Assembly: GCA_029204225.1 (NCBI GenBank)
Contig: CM055092.1
Location: 27,014,320-27,078,319, forward strand
DNA: 64,000 bases
From: Diphasiastrum complanatum
Lineage: Eukaryota > Streptophyta > Lycopodiopsida > Lycopodiales > Lycopodiaceae
Direction: 5' to 3'
The position numbers and the translations under genes are program-made. The notes beneath the pieces were generated by a model, which was not told where the DNA came from, ran no database searches, and worked only from the letters and a program-made list of their open reading frames with translations. Of this stretch, positions 1 to 10,679 are shown piece after piece; the stretch's first letter is position 1, and each line of letters opens with the position of its first letter.

Positions 1-1504
1 ATCAGTACAATAAGCTTTGAACTCGTTGGAAATGTACTCACCTCCACGATCTGTGTGAATTTGCTTTCAACTTATTGCCTGTCTGTTTCTCAGCCCAATT
101 CGTATACTCAACGAAATTCCCGAAAGCTTCAGATTTAGTACGAATAAAGTATACTACAGCAAACTTGCTGAAGTCATCAATAAATATAATGAAGTATTTT
201 GCATCACCTAAAGACAATACTCTAAATGGATTACAAATATCTGAATGCACAATTTCCAGTAGCTTAGTTGCTTTATAAACATCCTTATTGAAAGGTGTTC
301 TAGTCATTTTTCCTTTAAGACAAGATTCGCAAGTAATTTGAATATCTCTACTTTTGATTTCGACTTCTTTAATTCTCTGACTTTTGTTGGCTTGGTACAA
401 GGTTTTCATGTTCATGTGACATAGTCTCTTGTGCCACAGAATATTTATTGATTCTTGAGTTTGATTCGCTTGTTCGATTTGAGTTCAAATGTTCAAGTGA
501 TACAAATTTTTTTCTCTATTGCCTTTAGCAACTAGGTTATTAGAATCTTCATCGAACAGGTTACAAGAGTTCTTTGTGAAGATTACTGACATGTCTGTAT
601 CGACTATCTTTGTTATGGATAGAAGATCTTTATCAAGAGTTGGGACATAAAGAACTTACTCCAGTTTTTTGTTTCTAGGATTTTGATAACAGTCTACTGC
701 TGCATGACCCCATTTATGACAATGAATACATTTAATTTTTGGATTTATCCAACACTTATCTTCTGCGTGACCTTATCTTTTGCATCTGTTGCAAATCTTC
801 CTATCACCAGAATTTTTCTGTTGTTTTCTAGATTGTTGACTCATTCTTTTTAGACGACTCCCTCTTAAACTTAGACTTCTTTGAAGATTTATTCTTCTGA
901 GTAAATAGAGCATTTTTGGAATCACCATTATCATCATAGTGTTCACGAGCTTTTACTTCCTCTTTAACTCCGTCTATTGCCTTTTAAAGTGTCATCATCA
1001 AATCTTTCGCCAATAAGGTTCGAGTTGTGTGGAATGACCTAGGTAGGGCTCAAAGAAAATAGCTAAGTTGTTTTTCCTTTGAGATTGCATTTTATGTGCC
1101 AGAATTCTGCAAAGAAATAAACAGATCTTTTATCTTTCATACGAATGTGGTCAGGTCTTTGTCGTTCCACTGTAGGTAAGTTAATTGGTCTTCCAAGAAG
1201 ATGATTTGATTACGAGATCGAGTCTCATTCTTGGTTTGCAATTCTTCTCATAAATCTTTTGCATTCAAAATTGATGTAAGATCTAGTATTATATTGTCAT
1301 TCACTGAAGACACAATAATTGCTATAGCTTTATCATTTCTCAGACTCTATTCTCGAGGTTCTTTGCCAGAAGTAGTTATTGGCTTCTCCTCTATTCGTCG
1401 TCCTTCAATATGAGTGAAGTCTTTAATTTCCAAATCAAATAGTTTGAACCTTCTGGATCCAAGATTGTAGTGATCTTAGACTGAATATTGTTGATCGACG
1501 ACAT
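1..1504 (-). pseudogene. Copia gag-pol remnant (element 1), runs off left edge
   Basis: Decayed Ty1/copia polyprotein read right to left. Gag starts at an ATG at 1504 (MSSINN, then a segment with NYLIWKLK). Two tandem CCHC zinc knuckles follow: one at about 751-795 that contains an in-frame stop, and an intact one at 689-731 (CIHCHKWGHAAVDC). The protease tail (LYVPTLDKDLLSI) lies near 560-650. GAG-pre-integrase and the start of the integrase core occupy 38-415, with CESCLKGK, HSDIC and FIDDFS motifs. A frameshift near 50 breaks the reading just before the second catalytic Asp region. Reverse transcriptase would lie left of base 1. Stops and shifts make the copy non-functional. Copia assignment is confident; clade is not assigned. 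Confidence 0.85.
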
Positions 1505-1635
1505 CTTCTATTCTTCTGAATAAACTTCAGATGCAGCTGCTGATGGATGTATGAAGAATGCTGAGAGGGGTGCGAAGATAGCACTATATTGACTCAGATA
1601 TGCTTGCTTTAATACCACTGTATTGGCACTGACAC

Positions 1636-1647
1636 GCTCGGATACCA
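1636..1647 (-). other. Primer-binding site, element 1 (tRNA-iMet type)
   Basis: On the minus strand this reads TGGTATCCGAGC, one base off the canonical plant copia site TGGTATCAGAGC. It lies directly inside the LTR edge and 132 bases upstream of the gag ATG, which fixes element 1 as minus-strand. Confidence 0.7.
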
Positions 1648-1648
1648 T

Positions 1649-2500
1649 TGTAGAAAAAATAGTAATTATTCTTGCTTAGAGAACACGATGAAAGTTTGAA
1701 TAGATCAAACTAATATCAGTGTCTTCAATCAGGTTTGTTTTTTATCTATCTACTAATAGAACAGTTTTTGCCTGGATTGAATAAGCGTGCGGAATTAAGA
1801 GACAACTTAAGACAATTTTAGACAACAGAAACAATTGATCAAAAATGAATTTATAATTCTGAATCTGAATTAGTGTACATCTCTTGTTGTCTTATCTCAT
1901 TGTTGTGTCTCTAATTAAGTGAGTTGGAGAGAGTGTTTACAACGAGTAGTGCACATGTATTTATATTGCTACATGACAGGTCTATTGGCCTTTTAATTAA
2001 AAGTCTTTTGGCCTTTTAATTCTATAATAGTGGATCTAACCGTTTACGATGGTTGATATTCACATAAACGCTCTGTTTCCAAGCTCGAATAATTTCTGTT
2101 TGCGAATCGTTCGCAACAGTTTATCTCTTTGTCTAGGCTCCATGTTTTGCAAATTGTTTGTGACACTTGTCTCTTTGGGACATTTTCATGTTTCGTGAAT
2201 TGTTCACAACAGTTGACAATTTTGAGCTTGAAGCAGAATCCAGAATATTTCACGAATTGTTCGTGACAGGCGACAATTTTGCGACAGGTAATGTTTGAAC
2301 AAGAAACATAATATTTTGCAACAAGAAGTTGTTCGCAAATTTTTTGAGCTTCAACAAGAAACTGTTTCGCGAATCTTTTTCCTTTCAAGCAAGATAAATT
2401 CTACAAATCTTTCGAGGCTAATCACGAATAGAAATGTTTCAAGTTCGAGTTTGTTTCTCATCCTTTGTCAAGTAAATTATGCACTTTGTTAGTAGAATTG
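1649..2500 (-). repeat. 5' LTR of element 1 (outer edge uncertain)
   Basis: The inner edge is the TG at 1649-1650, next to the primer site; on the minus strand the LTR ends in ...TTCTACA. A TATA-like box (minus ATATAAATAC) lies at 1957-1966. The outer edge is not visible by eye; about 2500 is where the 58-bp tandem repeat of unrelated sequence begins. The 2095-2350 part holds a series of imperfect palindromes described separately. No second LTR is in the window for comparison. Confidence 0.4.
2098..2345. repeat. Series of imperfect palindromes (GAATTGTTC core)
   Basis: Four to five related units spaced about 50-58 bp apart: gcgaatcgttcgcaacag (~2102), gcaaattgtttgtgacac (~2148), gtgaattgttcacaacag (~2206), cacgaattgttcgtgacag (~2252), plus a weaker one at ~2320. 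Each is an inverted repeat around a GAAT(T/C)GTTC core followed by a GACAG/AACAG tail. They lie in what is probably the U3 part of the element 1 LTR. A similar unit occurs at 17445-17460 in an unrelated copia LTR. Confidence 0.6.
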
Positions 2501-2513
2501 AGATCTGTCTGAT

Positions 2514-2629
2514 CAGGTGTTCTACATTCCAAGTATTAACCATTTCCAAAACCAACTAGCTATACCAAATTCAGGTGTTCTACATTCCAAGTATTAACCA
2601 TTTCTGAAACCAACTAGCTATACCAAATT
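2514..2629. repeat. 58-bp direct tandem duplication
   Basis: Unit 2514-2571 (starts caggtgttctacattcc) is repeated at 2572-2629. The two differ only around the middle (tttccaaaa versus tttctgaaa). The second unit abuts the truncated gypsy gag, so the duplication sits at the junction between element 1 and that remnant. Confidence 0.9.
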
Positions 2630-3225
2630 CTCGCTTGCTTGCGCAGAAGACCTGGTAGGATTCTAACTTTATCCTCATCAATGTTTTTCTTATTGGCTAT
2701 AGTAATTGACTCAAATTGTGATAAATAGCTATCTGCATCATCAGATGATGACCCTCCAAAGAAGTCATATCTGATTTTAGTAGATGTGGGTGGTGCTGGA
2801 TTCGCCATATTATCAGGTGGTGGATTAGGTAGTGGATCCGATGGATCAGATGGATCAGATGACTCAGAACTATGTTCAGATGGTGTAGTGCAGTTTCCAA
2901 AGATGGTTCACATTCTTGTTCAAATTCCGGCTCTGATGGTGGATCAGGTGGATCGGGGTCTTGGTCAAACTCAGATTCAGAACTAGAATCAGATCTATGC
3001 TTCAAAGATGAAGATTCAGATGGATTTGATTAATTGGCAAGCTCTTGCTCAAATGTATTTACAAGTGCTACGAAAGTGTTGTAAAGGTTATCAAATGCTT
3101 TAGGACTTAATCTTACTCTTATTGGTGAATTTCGTAGATTTTGAAAATAGAAATCGCGTGCCTTTCTATAAGCTTCTAATCGTTATGTTCGTTCTAAACG
3201 TTTTTGCTCAATAGTTGTGCGTGGC
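2614..3225 (-). pseudogene. Ty3/gypsy gag N-terminal remnant
   Basis: Read right to left. A segment at about 3050-3190 gives coherent peptide (FYFQNLRNSPIRVRLSPKAF; FDNLYNTFVALVNTFEQELA). A proline/acidic linker rich in S, D, P and E (about 2820-3005) follows, with one frameshift. Then the start of a retrotransposon gag domain at 2614-2808 (KIRYDFFGGSSSDDADSYLS; RILPGLLRKQARIWYS). It matches the gag at 27170-27548 in layout (KLRYDYFKG...DADSYV), so both probably come from one gypsy family. It stops abruptly after ARIWY at the 58-bp repeat. No pol or LTR can be attached to it. Confidence 0.75.
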
Positions 3226-4161
3226 TGATCTTGTGGCATACATTACATGAATACGATTCAGCGGTCTTAGTACACTTAAAAATACGAGTTCCACCAAACA
3301 GGCACAATCTAGACAAAGCATGGAGTCTCGTATTAGATATTTCTCTCGAAAGAGTCCATTTTTGCACGATGCATGGTGAATTGCGGATATTGGACAAGTT
3401 GTTATATTTGCAAGTAGTCTTCAATGGGAGTATTGGAATAGAGTATGCGAATGCACAACAAATATTGGCTCAGATCTCCGTATGGCTGCCACACGTGCAA
3501 AGGTGTGGCAAGCATTTGATGATTTGTCACTGACTATCAATAAAAAAGACTTGAGGGAGGAATATTACGATAGATATCAGACGGAAGTACAAGCATTCAC
3601 TCGATTGATGTTGATGCATGGGGAGAAACACACATCACTCATTATATGATATTTGTCTTTATTTTTTCTTTGTAAGTTCTATCCAAGTGAAATGTACTAA
3701 TTAGATTCTTTTGCAAACAACACATTTTGTACGCTCATGGACCTTGGTTTTTAAAGACATATGGATCATTGGCTATTTGGAACACCCAAGGGATGGAGAA
3801 GAGTCATTACAAGGCCAAGGCTGCGTATTCTAAAAATTCAAGACACGACGGAGGTAAAGGTCTTAGCAATGCCTTGGCAGAGATATTTCAGTGGTTTTAT
3901 AGAGGAGTTTTGAGCAGATAAAACATCGAAGAAACACGGGCTCAAGGGTTGACTTCAATGATCTCTTTATCAAATTTAGCCAGAAGAGCTGCTTGGCAGT
4001 CATCCACAACTAATGCAAGGCATAGGGAGTGGAGGATGTCTTGGGTCCGTGTAGGGAAGCGGTGGGTTCCTCAGAAAAGAACATCCAATGAAGAGGATGG
4101 CATTTCAGAAATAGCACCCAATGAACAAATAGAATCTATTGAGAATATTACATTGTTTTGA
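3204..4161 (+). pseudogene. Unrecognised transposase-like gene, copy 1 (broken)
   Basis: Shares several blocks, in the same order, with 12015-13160. They are: LERVHFCTMHGELRILDKLL (about 3345-3405); a helical stretch ending in AWGETHITHYM (3480-3648, one frameshift near 3618); a non-coding gap at 3649-3720; then HILYAHGPWFLKTYGSLAIW and NTQGMEKSHYKAKA (from 3721). The N-terminal CxxC region of copy 2 is missing here. A stop at 3919-3921 is followed in the same frame by 70 more codons to 4161, with a basic run (RHREWRMSWVRVGKRWVPQK). I do not recognise the family. A CxxC followed by a His-rich motif occurs in several DDE transposase superfamilies, so transposase origin is my inference only. 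Confidence 0.55.
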
Positions 4162-4711
4162 AGTATGGTAGTATAATCTATTTGATTACTATAAATAGAA
4201 TTTATTTGGTCCAATAATAAAATCATGTCTATTTTTTAAAAACGTTTCCCTATGTAAGACCACTTTATCTCATTTTCAAGCACACATTTTTCTTGCTCTC
4301 TTGGCTTTCTTAGTTTCAGTTAAATGCTTTGCACACTTGCGCTCGTACTTTTAGTCTTTCATGTTGTCTCATTGCATTTACGATGCATCCTTCGAAGACA
4401 AAGCTGGCAAATTTATTGGCCGAGACAACATTTGTTGATCAAATAGATCGCATCTATGCTATGTTCACTGCCAAAATAGATACCCTATGTTTTACGTGCA
4501 AATAGTGATGATTTCAGGTATGTAAGTGAGTATATAGAAGAGAACTTGATGCCTTACTCAGTAAGAATACTTGGCTATGATAATTCTTGGATTCCGTATA
4601 ATTTGCTAACATATATATGGAAAGGAGATAGACCTTTTGCTGCTTCCTTATGAGTTTTGTAATGATCAAGATTTGGAAGGATGTAGCCGCCTCACTCCTT
4701 GATAGTTTGAT
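4162..4711. other. Gene-free spacer
   Basis: AT-rich sequence between the transposase-like remnant and the first family A LTR. A 40-codon open frame at 4383-4505 (starts MHPSKTKLANLL) has no recognisable motif. I see nothing else. Confidence 0.4.
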
Positions 4712-5041
4712 ACTTCTTAGATAGTCTTATTCTCAGTTACTCAGAGACAGCTTCAGAGTGCGCAGTTTCTATCTACTATTGTCTTGCACTCATTGGCATC
4801 TGATCTTGTTTTTCTGAATCAATACTATTTCCTTATTGCGTTCAGTTTGTCAGAATGCGTGCATCTCTAAACTGCTTTTGTAACTGATAGAAATTGTCTA
4901 AGAATTCAATACTTTATGTTTGGCTACGTAATCACTTAGTATCTAGCAAAAGTTAGTTGATAAAAATTGGACATGATTTCCAGCACTACTACTTTGTTCA
5001 ATTTTTAGTAGGCGTAGTCATGCATTGGAAGTAAACGACAT
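4712..5041 (+). repeat. Partial 5' LTR of element 2
   Basis: Aligns with about 9235-9555 of the 3' LTR through to the shared block gtagtcatgcattggaag. It starts in mid-LTR. After the shared block this copy, the 3' LTR and the element 3 LTR each continue with unrelated sequence. Confidence 0.75.
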
Positions 5042-5394
5042 GTTCACTGATAGCAACAGAAAGCAAGGTTCTGAATTGAATTGATTATTTGGAGGGCAAA
5101 GCATTTAATATCCAAATTCAAATTAGATAAAGTGGGCCCATGATTAGTAGGCCCATGTGATGAGTATACTGATGATTGTCAAGGATGCCTTCACCTACAT
5201 TAACTCTTGGGATCTATCACTTCCTCCAACAAGTGAGAAATATACAACCATAAGTATTGTATTGGAAATATAAATTGTGAGTAATAAAATCTAAAAAATT
5301 GACATATACTACCAAAAGGTACTATGAAAAACGATTTCTTTTTTTGTACCACCAAAACATGCTTTTAGCCTATATGATGGGAGAGACGTAACTA

Positions 5395-8300
5395 GTAAGT
5401 TACATCTTTGAAGGAATATCTTCATACCCAAGATGTCAAATGGTAATTCTCTATATAATCATATTAACCAGTTTAAGAATCTCTTGCAATAGATGGCCAC
5501 TATCAGATCAGTCATAAACAATCAAGATGCAGTTATGACATTGCTTTCAAGCCTGCCCTCTACATATGAGAACTGGGTGATTATCACCATGACGCACTCA
5601 GATTTCATTCTTACTAGAGTTATCACTATGTTGCTACAAGAAGCTAATCGAAGAAGTCAAGACACTTTGTCTATCTCTTCATATCATGCTCTATATGTCA
5701 ACAAGGGCTCGAAACAACAAAAGCAGCTTCAAGCAATCTGCCCAGACAATCCATGGCTCTTGATCTCGACTATCCTTCTGGCAAAGTCGATCTCCTGTCT
5801 GTCATAGCTGTATTCTTGGAAAGCAGACTAGGATTCCTTTTAGATCAAGTCATAGGCATGCAGCAAAAGGTCTGTTAGATGTTCTTCATACAGATCTATG
5901 TGGACCTATGCAAACTCCTTCATTATTAGATGCAAAGTATTTCATTACCTTTATTGACGAATTCTCCAGAAGAACAGTTGTTTATTTCATTAAACATAAA
6001 TCAGAGGCTTTCATCAAATTCAGACAATTCAAAGAGCATGCACAAAATATGGCAAACAAATCAAAGCACTAAGGTCAGATAACGGAGGAGAATACATCTC
6101 CACCGAATTCAAGGAGTACTACGTTAATAATGACATTGAGCAACAATACATTACCTCCTATTCGTCTCAGTCAAATGGGCTGAGAGAAAGAACAGAACCT
6201 TAGTCGAATCGACAAAGTGCATGCTATTACATGCGACACTTCCAAAGTCCTTCTGGACTGAAGCTATTTCAACAGCAACCTATATTCAGAACAGATGTCC
6301 TACTAAAGGTCTCTAAGACAAAACAACATTCGAAGTTTGGACAGGTACCAAACCTTCTTTATCAAACTTACAAGTTTTTGGATGTACTACTTATGCACAG
6401 ATTCTTCACGATCTCAAGAAGAAGCTCGACTTACAGAGCATCAAATATATTTTCATCAACTACACTACTTCAGATCAAGCCTACAAGTTGTTCGATCCCA
6501 TAGAGTCAAAGATATTCACTAGCCGGGATGTCATCTTCATCGAAGATTAGTTTCAAGACCTCAAGGGAAAAGGCACAGCCCATCCAGCCAACCTGTCAGA
6601 TTCTCCTGACATATTGAACTTTCCAATTCCTCAGTCGAGTATTCCTCTTGAAGGACCAAGCTCATCTACTCTTGATGAACAACAAATCAATGGCGAATTA
6701 TAAGATGATGATGTTGCAATTCAACAACTACAGTATGATGAAAATGATCAACTTCTCTAATTTCCCAGAAGATCATCAAGAGCTAGCAATCCACCTATCA
6801 GGTATATCGACGAGTCTGCAGCCTACCTTGTTCATGAGCCAACGATTGTCGAAGAGGCTCTCAGTCAGCCAGATTTAGATCTTTGGAAAGAAGTTATGAA
6901 TAAAGAGTATTCATCTCTTATCAAGAACCAGACATGGACGATTGTCGAATTGCCTACTAGCAAAAACGTAGTTGATTTCAAATGGATTTTCAAAGTCAAG
7001 TACAAAGTAGACGGAAGCATCGACAGAAAAAAAGCCCAACTTGTTGCTAGAGGATTTTCTCAGGTATACAACGTTGATTGCATTGAGACCTTCAGTCCAG
7101 TACTAAAGCATTTTTCTATTTGACTTTTATTATCGTTTGTTGCTGTAATAGATTTGGAAATACATCAAATGGATGTACAGAGAACATATCTCAATGGAGT
7201 TATTGAAGAAGACATTTACATGGTGCAACTCGAAGGTTATATTAGTGAGGGTAAACACAATCATGTGTGTAAACTCCATAAGGCACTTTATGGCTTGAAG
7301 CAATCTGCTCGAGCATGGTTTCAAAGGACCAATACTTTCCTTATTGATCACGACTACACACCTAGCTCTTCAGATTCAAATGTTTACTTCAAGATAGTGC
7401 AGCAATCTTTTATCATTATCACTTTGTACGTGGATGATACATTTTTTTTCAACAATAGTACCAATCTGATAAAACAAGACAAGACAATGCTATCTTCTAA
7501 ATTCGACATGACCGATTCGGATGAAGCTCATTTTTGCCTTGGTATTCAGATCCACAGAGACAAAAATCAAAAGTTGATCTACATTACTCAACAAAGGTAC
7601 ATCTATAATATGCTAGTCAAATATAATCTGATTAATTGCAAGTTAGCTCTCTCACCAATGGAACCAGGTCTCAAATCATCAAAGGACCAATGTTCTCAAA
7701 TAATTCAAGAGAAGGAGCAGATGTGTGAGTATCCTTACCATTCTATTATAGGATCTCTTATGTACACAATGATCTATACTAGGCCAGACATAGCTTTTGC
7801 AGGCAGCTCTCTCAGTCAGTATATAACCAACCCTGGTGTAACACATTGGAAGGCTCTTATCAGAGTCATGAGATATCTTCGAGCTACTATGGACTTTTGC
7901 ATTTGTTATGGAGCAGTTGACAAGCACAAACTCAATTTACTCAGTGGTTATACAGATGCAAGTTGGGTAGGAGATGTAGACACTCGTAAATCCACTTCCG
8001 AATTTACATTCTTCCTCAATAATGGTCCAATTTCCTGGAACAGTCGCAAGCAATCTTCAATAGCTCTATCTTCCGCTAAATCAAAGTATATCGCAACCTT
8101 ACAAGCTACAAAGGAAGTGATTTGGTTGAGAAACTTACTTTCAGATATCAATCTGAATCAATATGCTCTGACATTATTATTCCATTGCCTTATCAGCCAA
8201 CCCTAGATTTCATTCTAGGAGTAAGCACATTGAATTGAAGTATCACTATGTCAGAAGCAAAGTTCTCAATGAAGAGGTCAGATTGCAGTACCGTCGAACG

Positions 8301-8408
8301 CAAGATATGACAACATATATTTTTACCAAAACATTAAGCTTGGATGCACACATAAGGTTTTGTGCAGAACTAAGTTTAAAGGTCAAGGCATTCATGGATT
8401 CAGATTGA
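5395..8408 (+). pseudogene. Copia gag-pol, element 2 (deleted and frameshifted)
   Basis: Gag fragment 5395-5760 (AVMTLLSSLPSTYENW) runs straight into the GAG-pre-integrase segment near 5750-5830. Zinc knuckle and protease are therefore deleted. The integrase core at about 5870-6190 is frameshifted but shows the Asp and DNGGEY-type regions (caaatgg near 6172). The polymerase part is cleaner. Its start is at 6896-7123 (WTIVELPTSKNVVDFKWIFK). Frame 7154-8206 then holds DVQRTYLNG, LYGLKQSARAWF, the catalytic YVDD (near 7430), and RNase H with GYTDASWVGD and ALSSAKSKY, where the usual Glu is Lys. The RNase H tail continues in another frame to a stop near 8408 (SRSKHIELKYHYVRSK). Function is lost. 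Confidence 0.85.
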
Positions 8409-8415
8409 GGGAGAG
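8406..8415 (+). other. Polypurine tract, element 2
   Basis: The tract tgagggagag directly precedes the 3' LTR (TGTTGGATTATTC), as expected for plus-strand DNA priming in copia elements. Confidence 0.7.
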
Positions 8416-9557
8416 TGTTGGATTATTCTCTTTCCTACTAATCGACTAATCGATTTTTAATCTTCATCCAATTGTTTATCCAATTCTGTGGATTTTCCCG
8501 TGAATTTATACATTCTACAGAATTACAAGTGTTTTTACACAGTCTCTAGAAATACACGGAGTTTGATAATAGTGTCGCATTTTCTCTCTCTACAAACCCG
8601 AAGTGTCGCCTGTCATGAATCTCGTGTAAAAATGCAATGGTGGTTTTTAAGCATTTTTCGCCTATCAGGAATTACGTATAAAAATGCAGTGTTGTCTTTT
8701 TTGCATTTTTCACCTATCAGGAATTACGTGCAAAAATGCAGTGTCGGCTTTTTCACATTTTTGCCTATCAGAAATTACGAGTAAAATGCAATGTTGCATT
8801 TTTCGCCTGTGGCAGTTTACGTTCATTTATGCAGAATGATAGTTTACATTCATTTATGCAAACAAACTGTTTATGGCCAATTGTTACTGCTTATCAGCAT
8901 GTGACTTCTGAGAAGAACTGGGTGAATGCCAGTGGACTCCAGCCAACTGGCAATCGCATTTGACGACCTAATTACTTAGTATAAATCAGCTATTCATACA
9001 TCTCATTATCAATGATCAAGTAGAATGATCAATCAACATTGTGAATTGTGAAGGAGTTGAGTGTTATTACACGATGCTTCCTACACTCTCATCAAGCAAA
9101 TCATTCACAATCAGAAAGTATTATTGTTCACTCTCTATCAGGCTTTCAAGCTTGAACTCTCTTGAGCATTCTAGCTCATTCTTTCAGAGATTTATTTTAG
9201 AGTTGCTATTGCGCTACTACTTATCAGCAAAGTTTCTTATTTCAGACTTATTCTCAGTTGCTCAGAGACAACTTTAGAGTGCACGGTTTCTATCCGCTAT
9301 TGTATTGCACTCATTAGCATCTGATCTTGTTTTTTAGAATCAATACTATTTTCTTATTGCGTTCAGTTTGTGTCAAAATGCATGCATCTCTGTATTGCTT
9401 TTGTAACTGATAGAAATTGTCTGAGAATTCAATACTTTATGTTTGGCTATGTAATCACTTAGTATCTAGCAAAAGTTAGTTGCTAGAGATTAAACATGAT
9501 TTTCATCAATACTGCTTTGTCAATTTTTGATAGGCGTAGTCATGCATTGGAAGTAGA
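8416..9557 (+). repeat. 3' LTR of element 2 (family A)
   Basis: Begins TGTTGGATTATTC and aligns with the minus-strand LTR of element 3 (17154-18297): shared blocks include ctgtggattttc and gaattacaagtgttttta. A TATA-like gtataaatca lies at 8979-8988. Homology stops after gtagtcatgcattggaag near 9557, where a Tat-type accessory ORF region begins, so the true LTR end is probably missing. It contains a 4-copy 52-bp tandem array. Confidence 0.75.
8608..8805 (+). repeat. 52-bp tandem array inside LTR A
   Basis: Four head-to-tail copies: 8608-8659, 8660-8711, 8712-8762 and 8763-8805 (last one shortened). Each starts gcctatcaggaattacg and contains aaaatgcagtg and gcatttttc. The element 3 LTR has only about two degenerate copies (around 18040-18140), so copy number varies inside this LTR family. 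The open reading frames across the array are artefacts of the repeat. Confidence 0.9.
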
Positions 9558-9706
9558 AGTTTTTTGCATTCCCTTACTCACCTATTTTAGACATCCCCAT
9601 CCTCTCCATGAGTTCATTCTACATTTTTGCAAAAGACTTCATGCTGAAAATTTTTAGAATTTTCAAAATTTTCAAAACTTTTTAGAACTCTCTTTGTACT
9701 GCTATC

Positions 9707-10628
9707 ATGGCCTCCAGAGACACCTCTCTCTCACTCCATTGCCATAAGACCCCCAAATCTTATTCGGCCGATATATTCTTGATCTCCATCAAGAATTATA
9801 CTGAAGCACTGATCTTTGCCAAGGACATTTTCACTAACCTTGGCTCTGACTTATTTTTCTAATCAACAAAGTGAAAGTTTGGTCCGAGCGGCCTATTCCA
9901 CTTATTCAAACGAGTTTCATACCTTTCGAATCACCTCAAAAGATGGCAATTATACCATAATTGGCATCTCCCCAGAGCATCTACAAAGCATTGGACTTCC
10001 TAACCTGGGCGAGATGATTCATGGCAAGGGTACCAGCTATGACTCGAAATACTTCACCAAGTTCCTGTTGGACAAGGGAAAAACCATTGCACAAACCAAC
10101 GATGACATTGCCATCAGACTCGTCAAGGATCCTAAGCTCAAGGCTGTCTCAAAAATCCTCATGGCCATGGTCGAGGTCCATATTGTTAAAATAGATACCA
10201 TTACACCAAGCGATCTATTTTTCTTAACCCTCACCATGAATGATCCCACTTAGAATTACAAGTGGGCAGAGAAGGTTGCTGAAAAGTTATGTGTGGCCCT
10301 GAAAGCTTGAAATTCCACGACCAAATGTGGATATCTTTTACACATGTTGGTCACACAACAAATGGGACAACGAATGGCCGTAGTCCTCAAAGAGCTAGAG
10401 GACATATATCCTAGCACCAGGAAGAAGGCCATCCTACAAGTTTCAACTGAACTTGTTTCACCTACACCACCAACAAAGAAGCAGAAGGGTAAGGCGGTAA
10501 GCAAAGATAATGACATCTCCCCTGATATCTTATCTAGTGATATAAGGGCAGAGTATGTTGGATCCGATGTTGAAATCCTCTCAAGTCCCAAGGAGGTTTT
10601 GGCACAACAAGAGGTCCTACTTCCATAG
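9707..10628 (+). pseudogene. Tat-type accessory ORF remnant, first copy
   Basis: ATG at 9707 (MASRDTSLSLHCHKTPKSYS), a frameshift near 9860, then open frame 9816-10253 (SPEHLQSIGLPNLGEMIHG). After one stop at 10251 the same frame runs 10344-10628 and ends in a linker with a nuclear-localisation-like PPTKKQKGK and an acidic tail. The segment NYKWAEKVAEKLCVALKA followed by GYLLH recurs as MYNWAKFISRQFIIALQK followed by GYIFF near 56100-56210. Both ORFs have similar A/T-rich leaders just before ATGGCC. Plant Tat-lineage gypsy elements carry extra ORFs of unknown function between pol and the 3' LTR, and I place this ORF there by inference. No gypsy pol lies next to it. Confidence 0.45.
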
Positions 10629-10679
10629 GCCCAACAAAGAAGGCAAAGCTATAATAGCAGCATGTAGCTCCTTGGATGT

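Larger units (their letters stand above)
4712..9557 (+). mobile_element. Copia element 2, LTR family A, truncated
   Basis: Plus-strand Ty1/copia element built of a partial 5' LTR (4712-5041), leader, internally deleted gag-pol (5395-8408), polypurine tract (8406-8415) and a long 3' LTR (8416 to about 9557). The two LTR copies align over about 330 bp (for example gcgttcagtttgt and ctagcaaaagttagttg in both), which ties them to one element. The 5' LTR lacks its first ~800 bp and no primer site is preserved. Element 3 (14535-18297, minus) has the same LTR family and very similar protein remnants. Confidence 0.8.

Noticed and set aside
38-278. 67-codon plus-strand frame at 75-278
   Set aside because: Antisense shadow of the copia integrase remnant.
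8488-8963. 98- and 75-codon frames in the element 2 LTR with repeated FSPIRNY-type peptides
   Set aside because: By-products of the 52-bp tandem array; no start context or homologue in the element 3 LTR frame.
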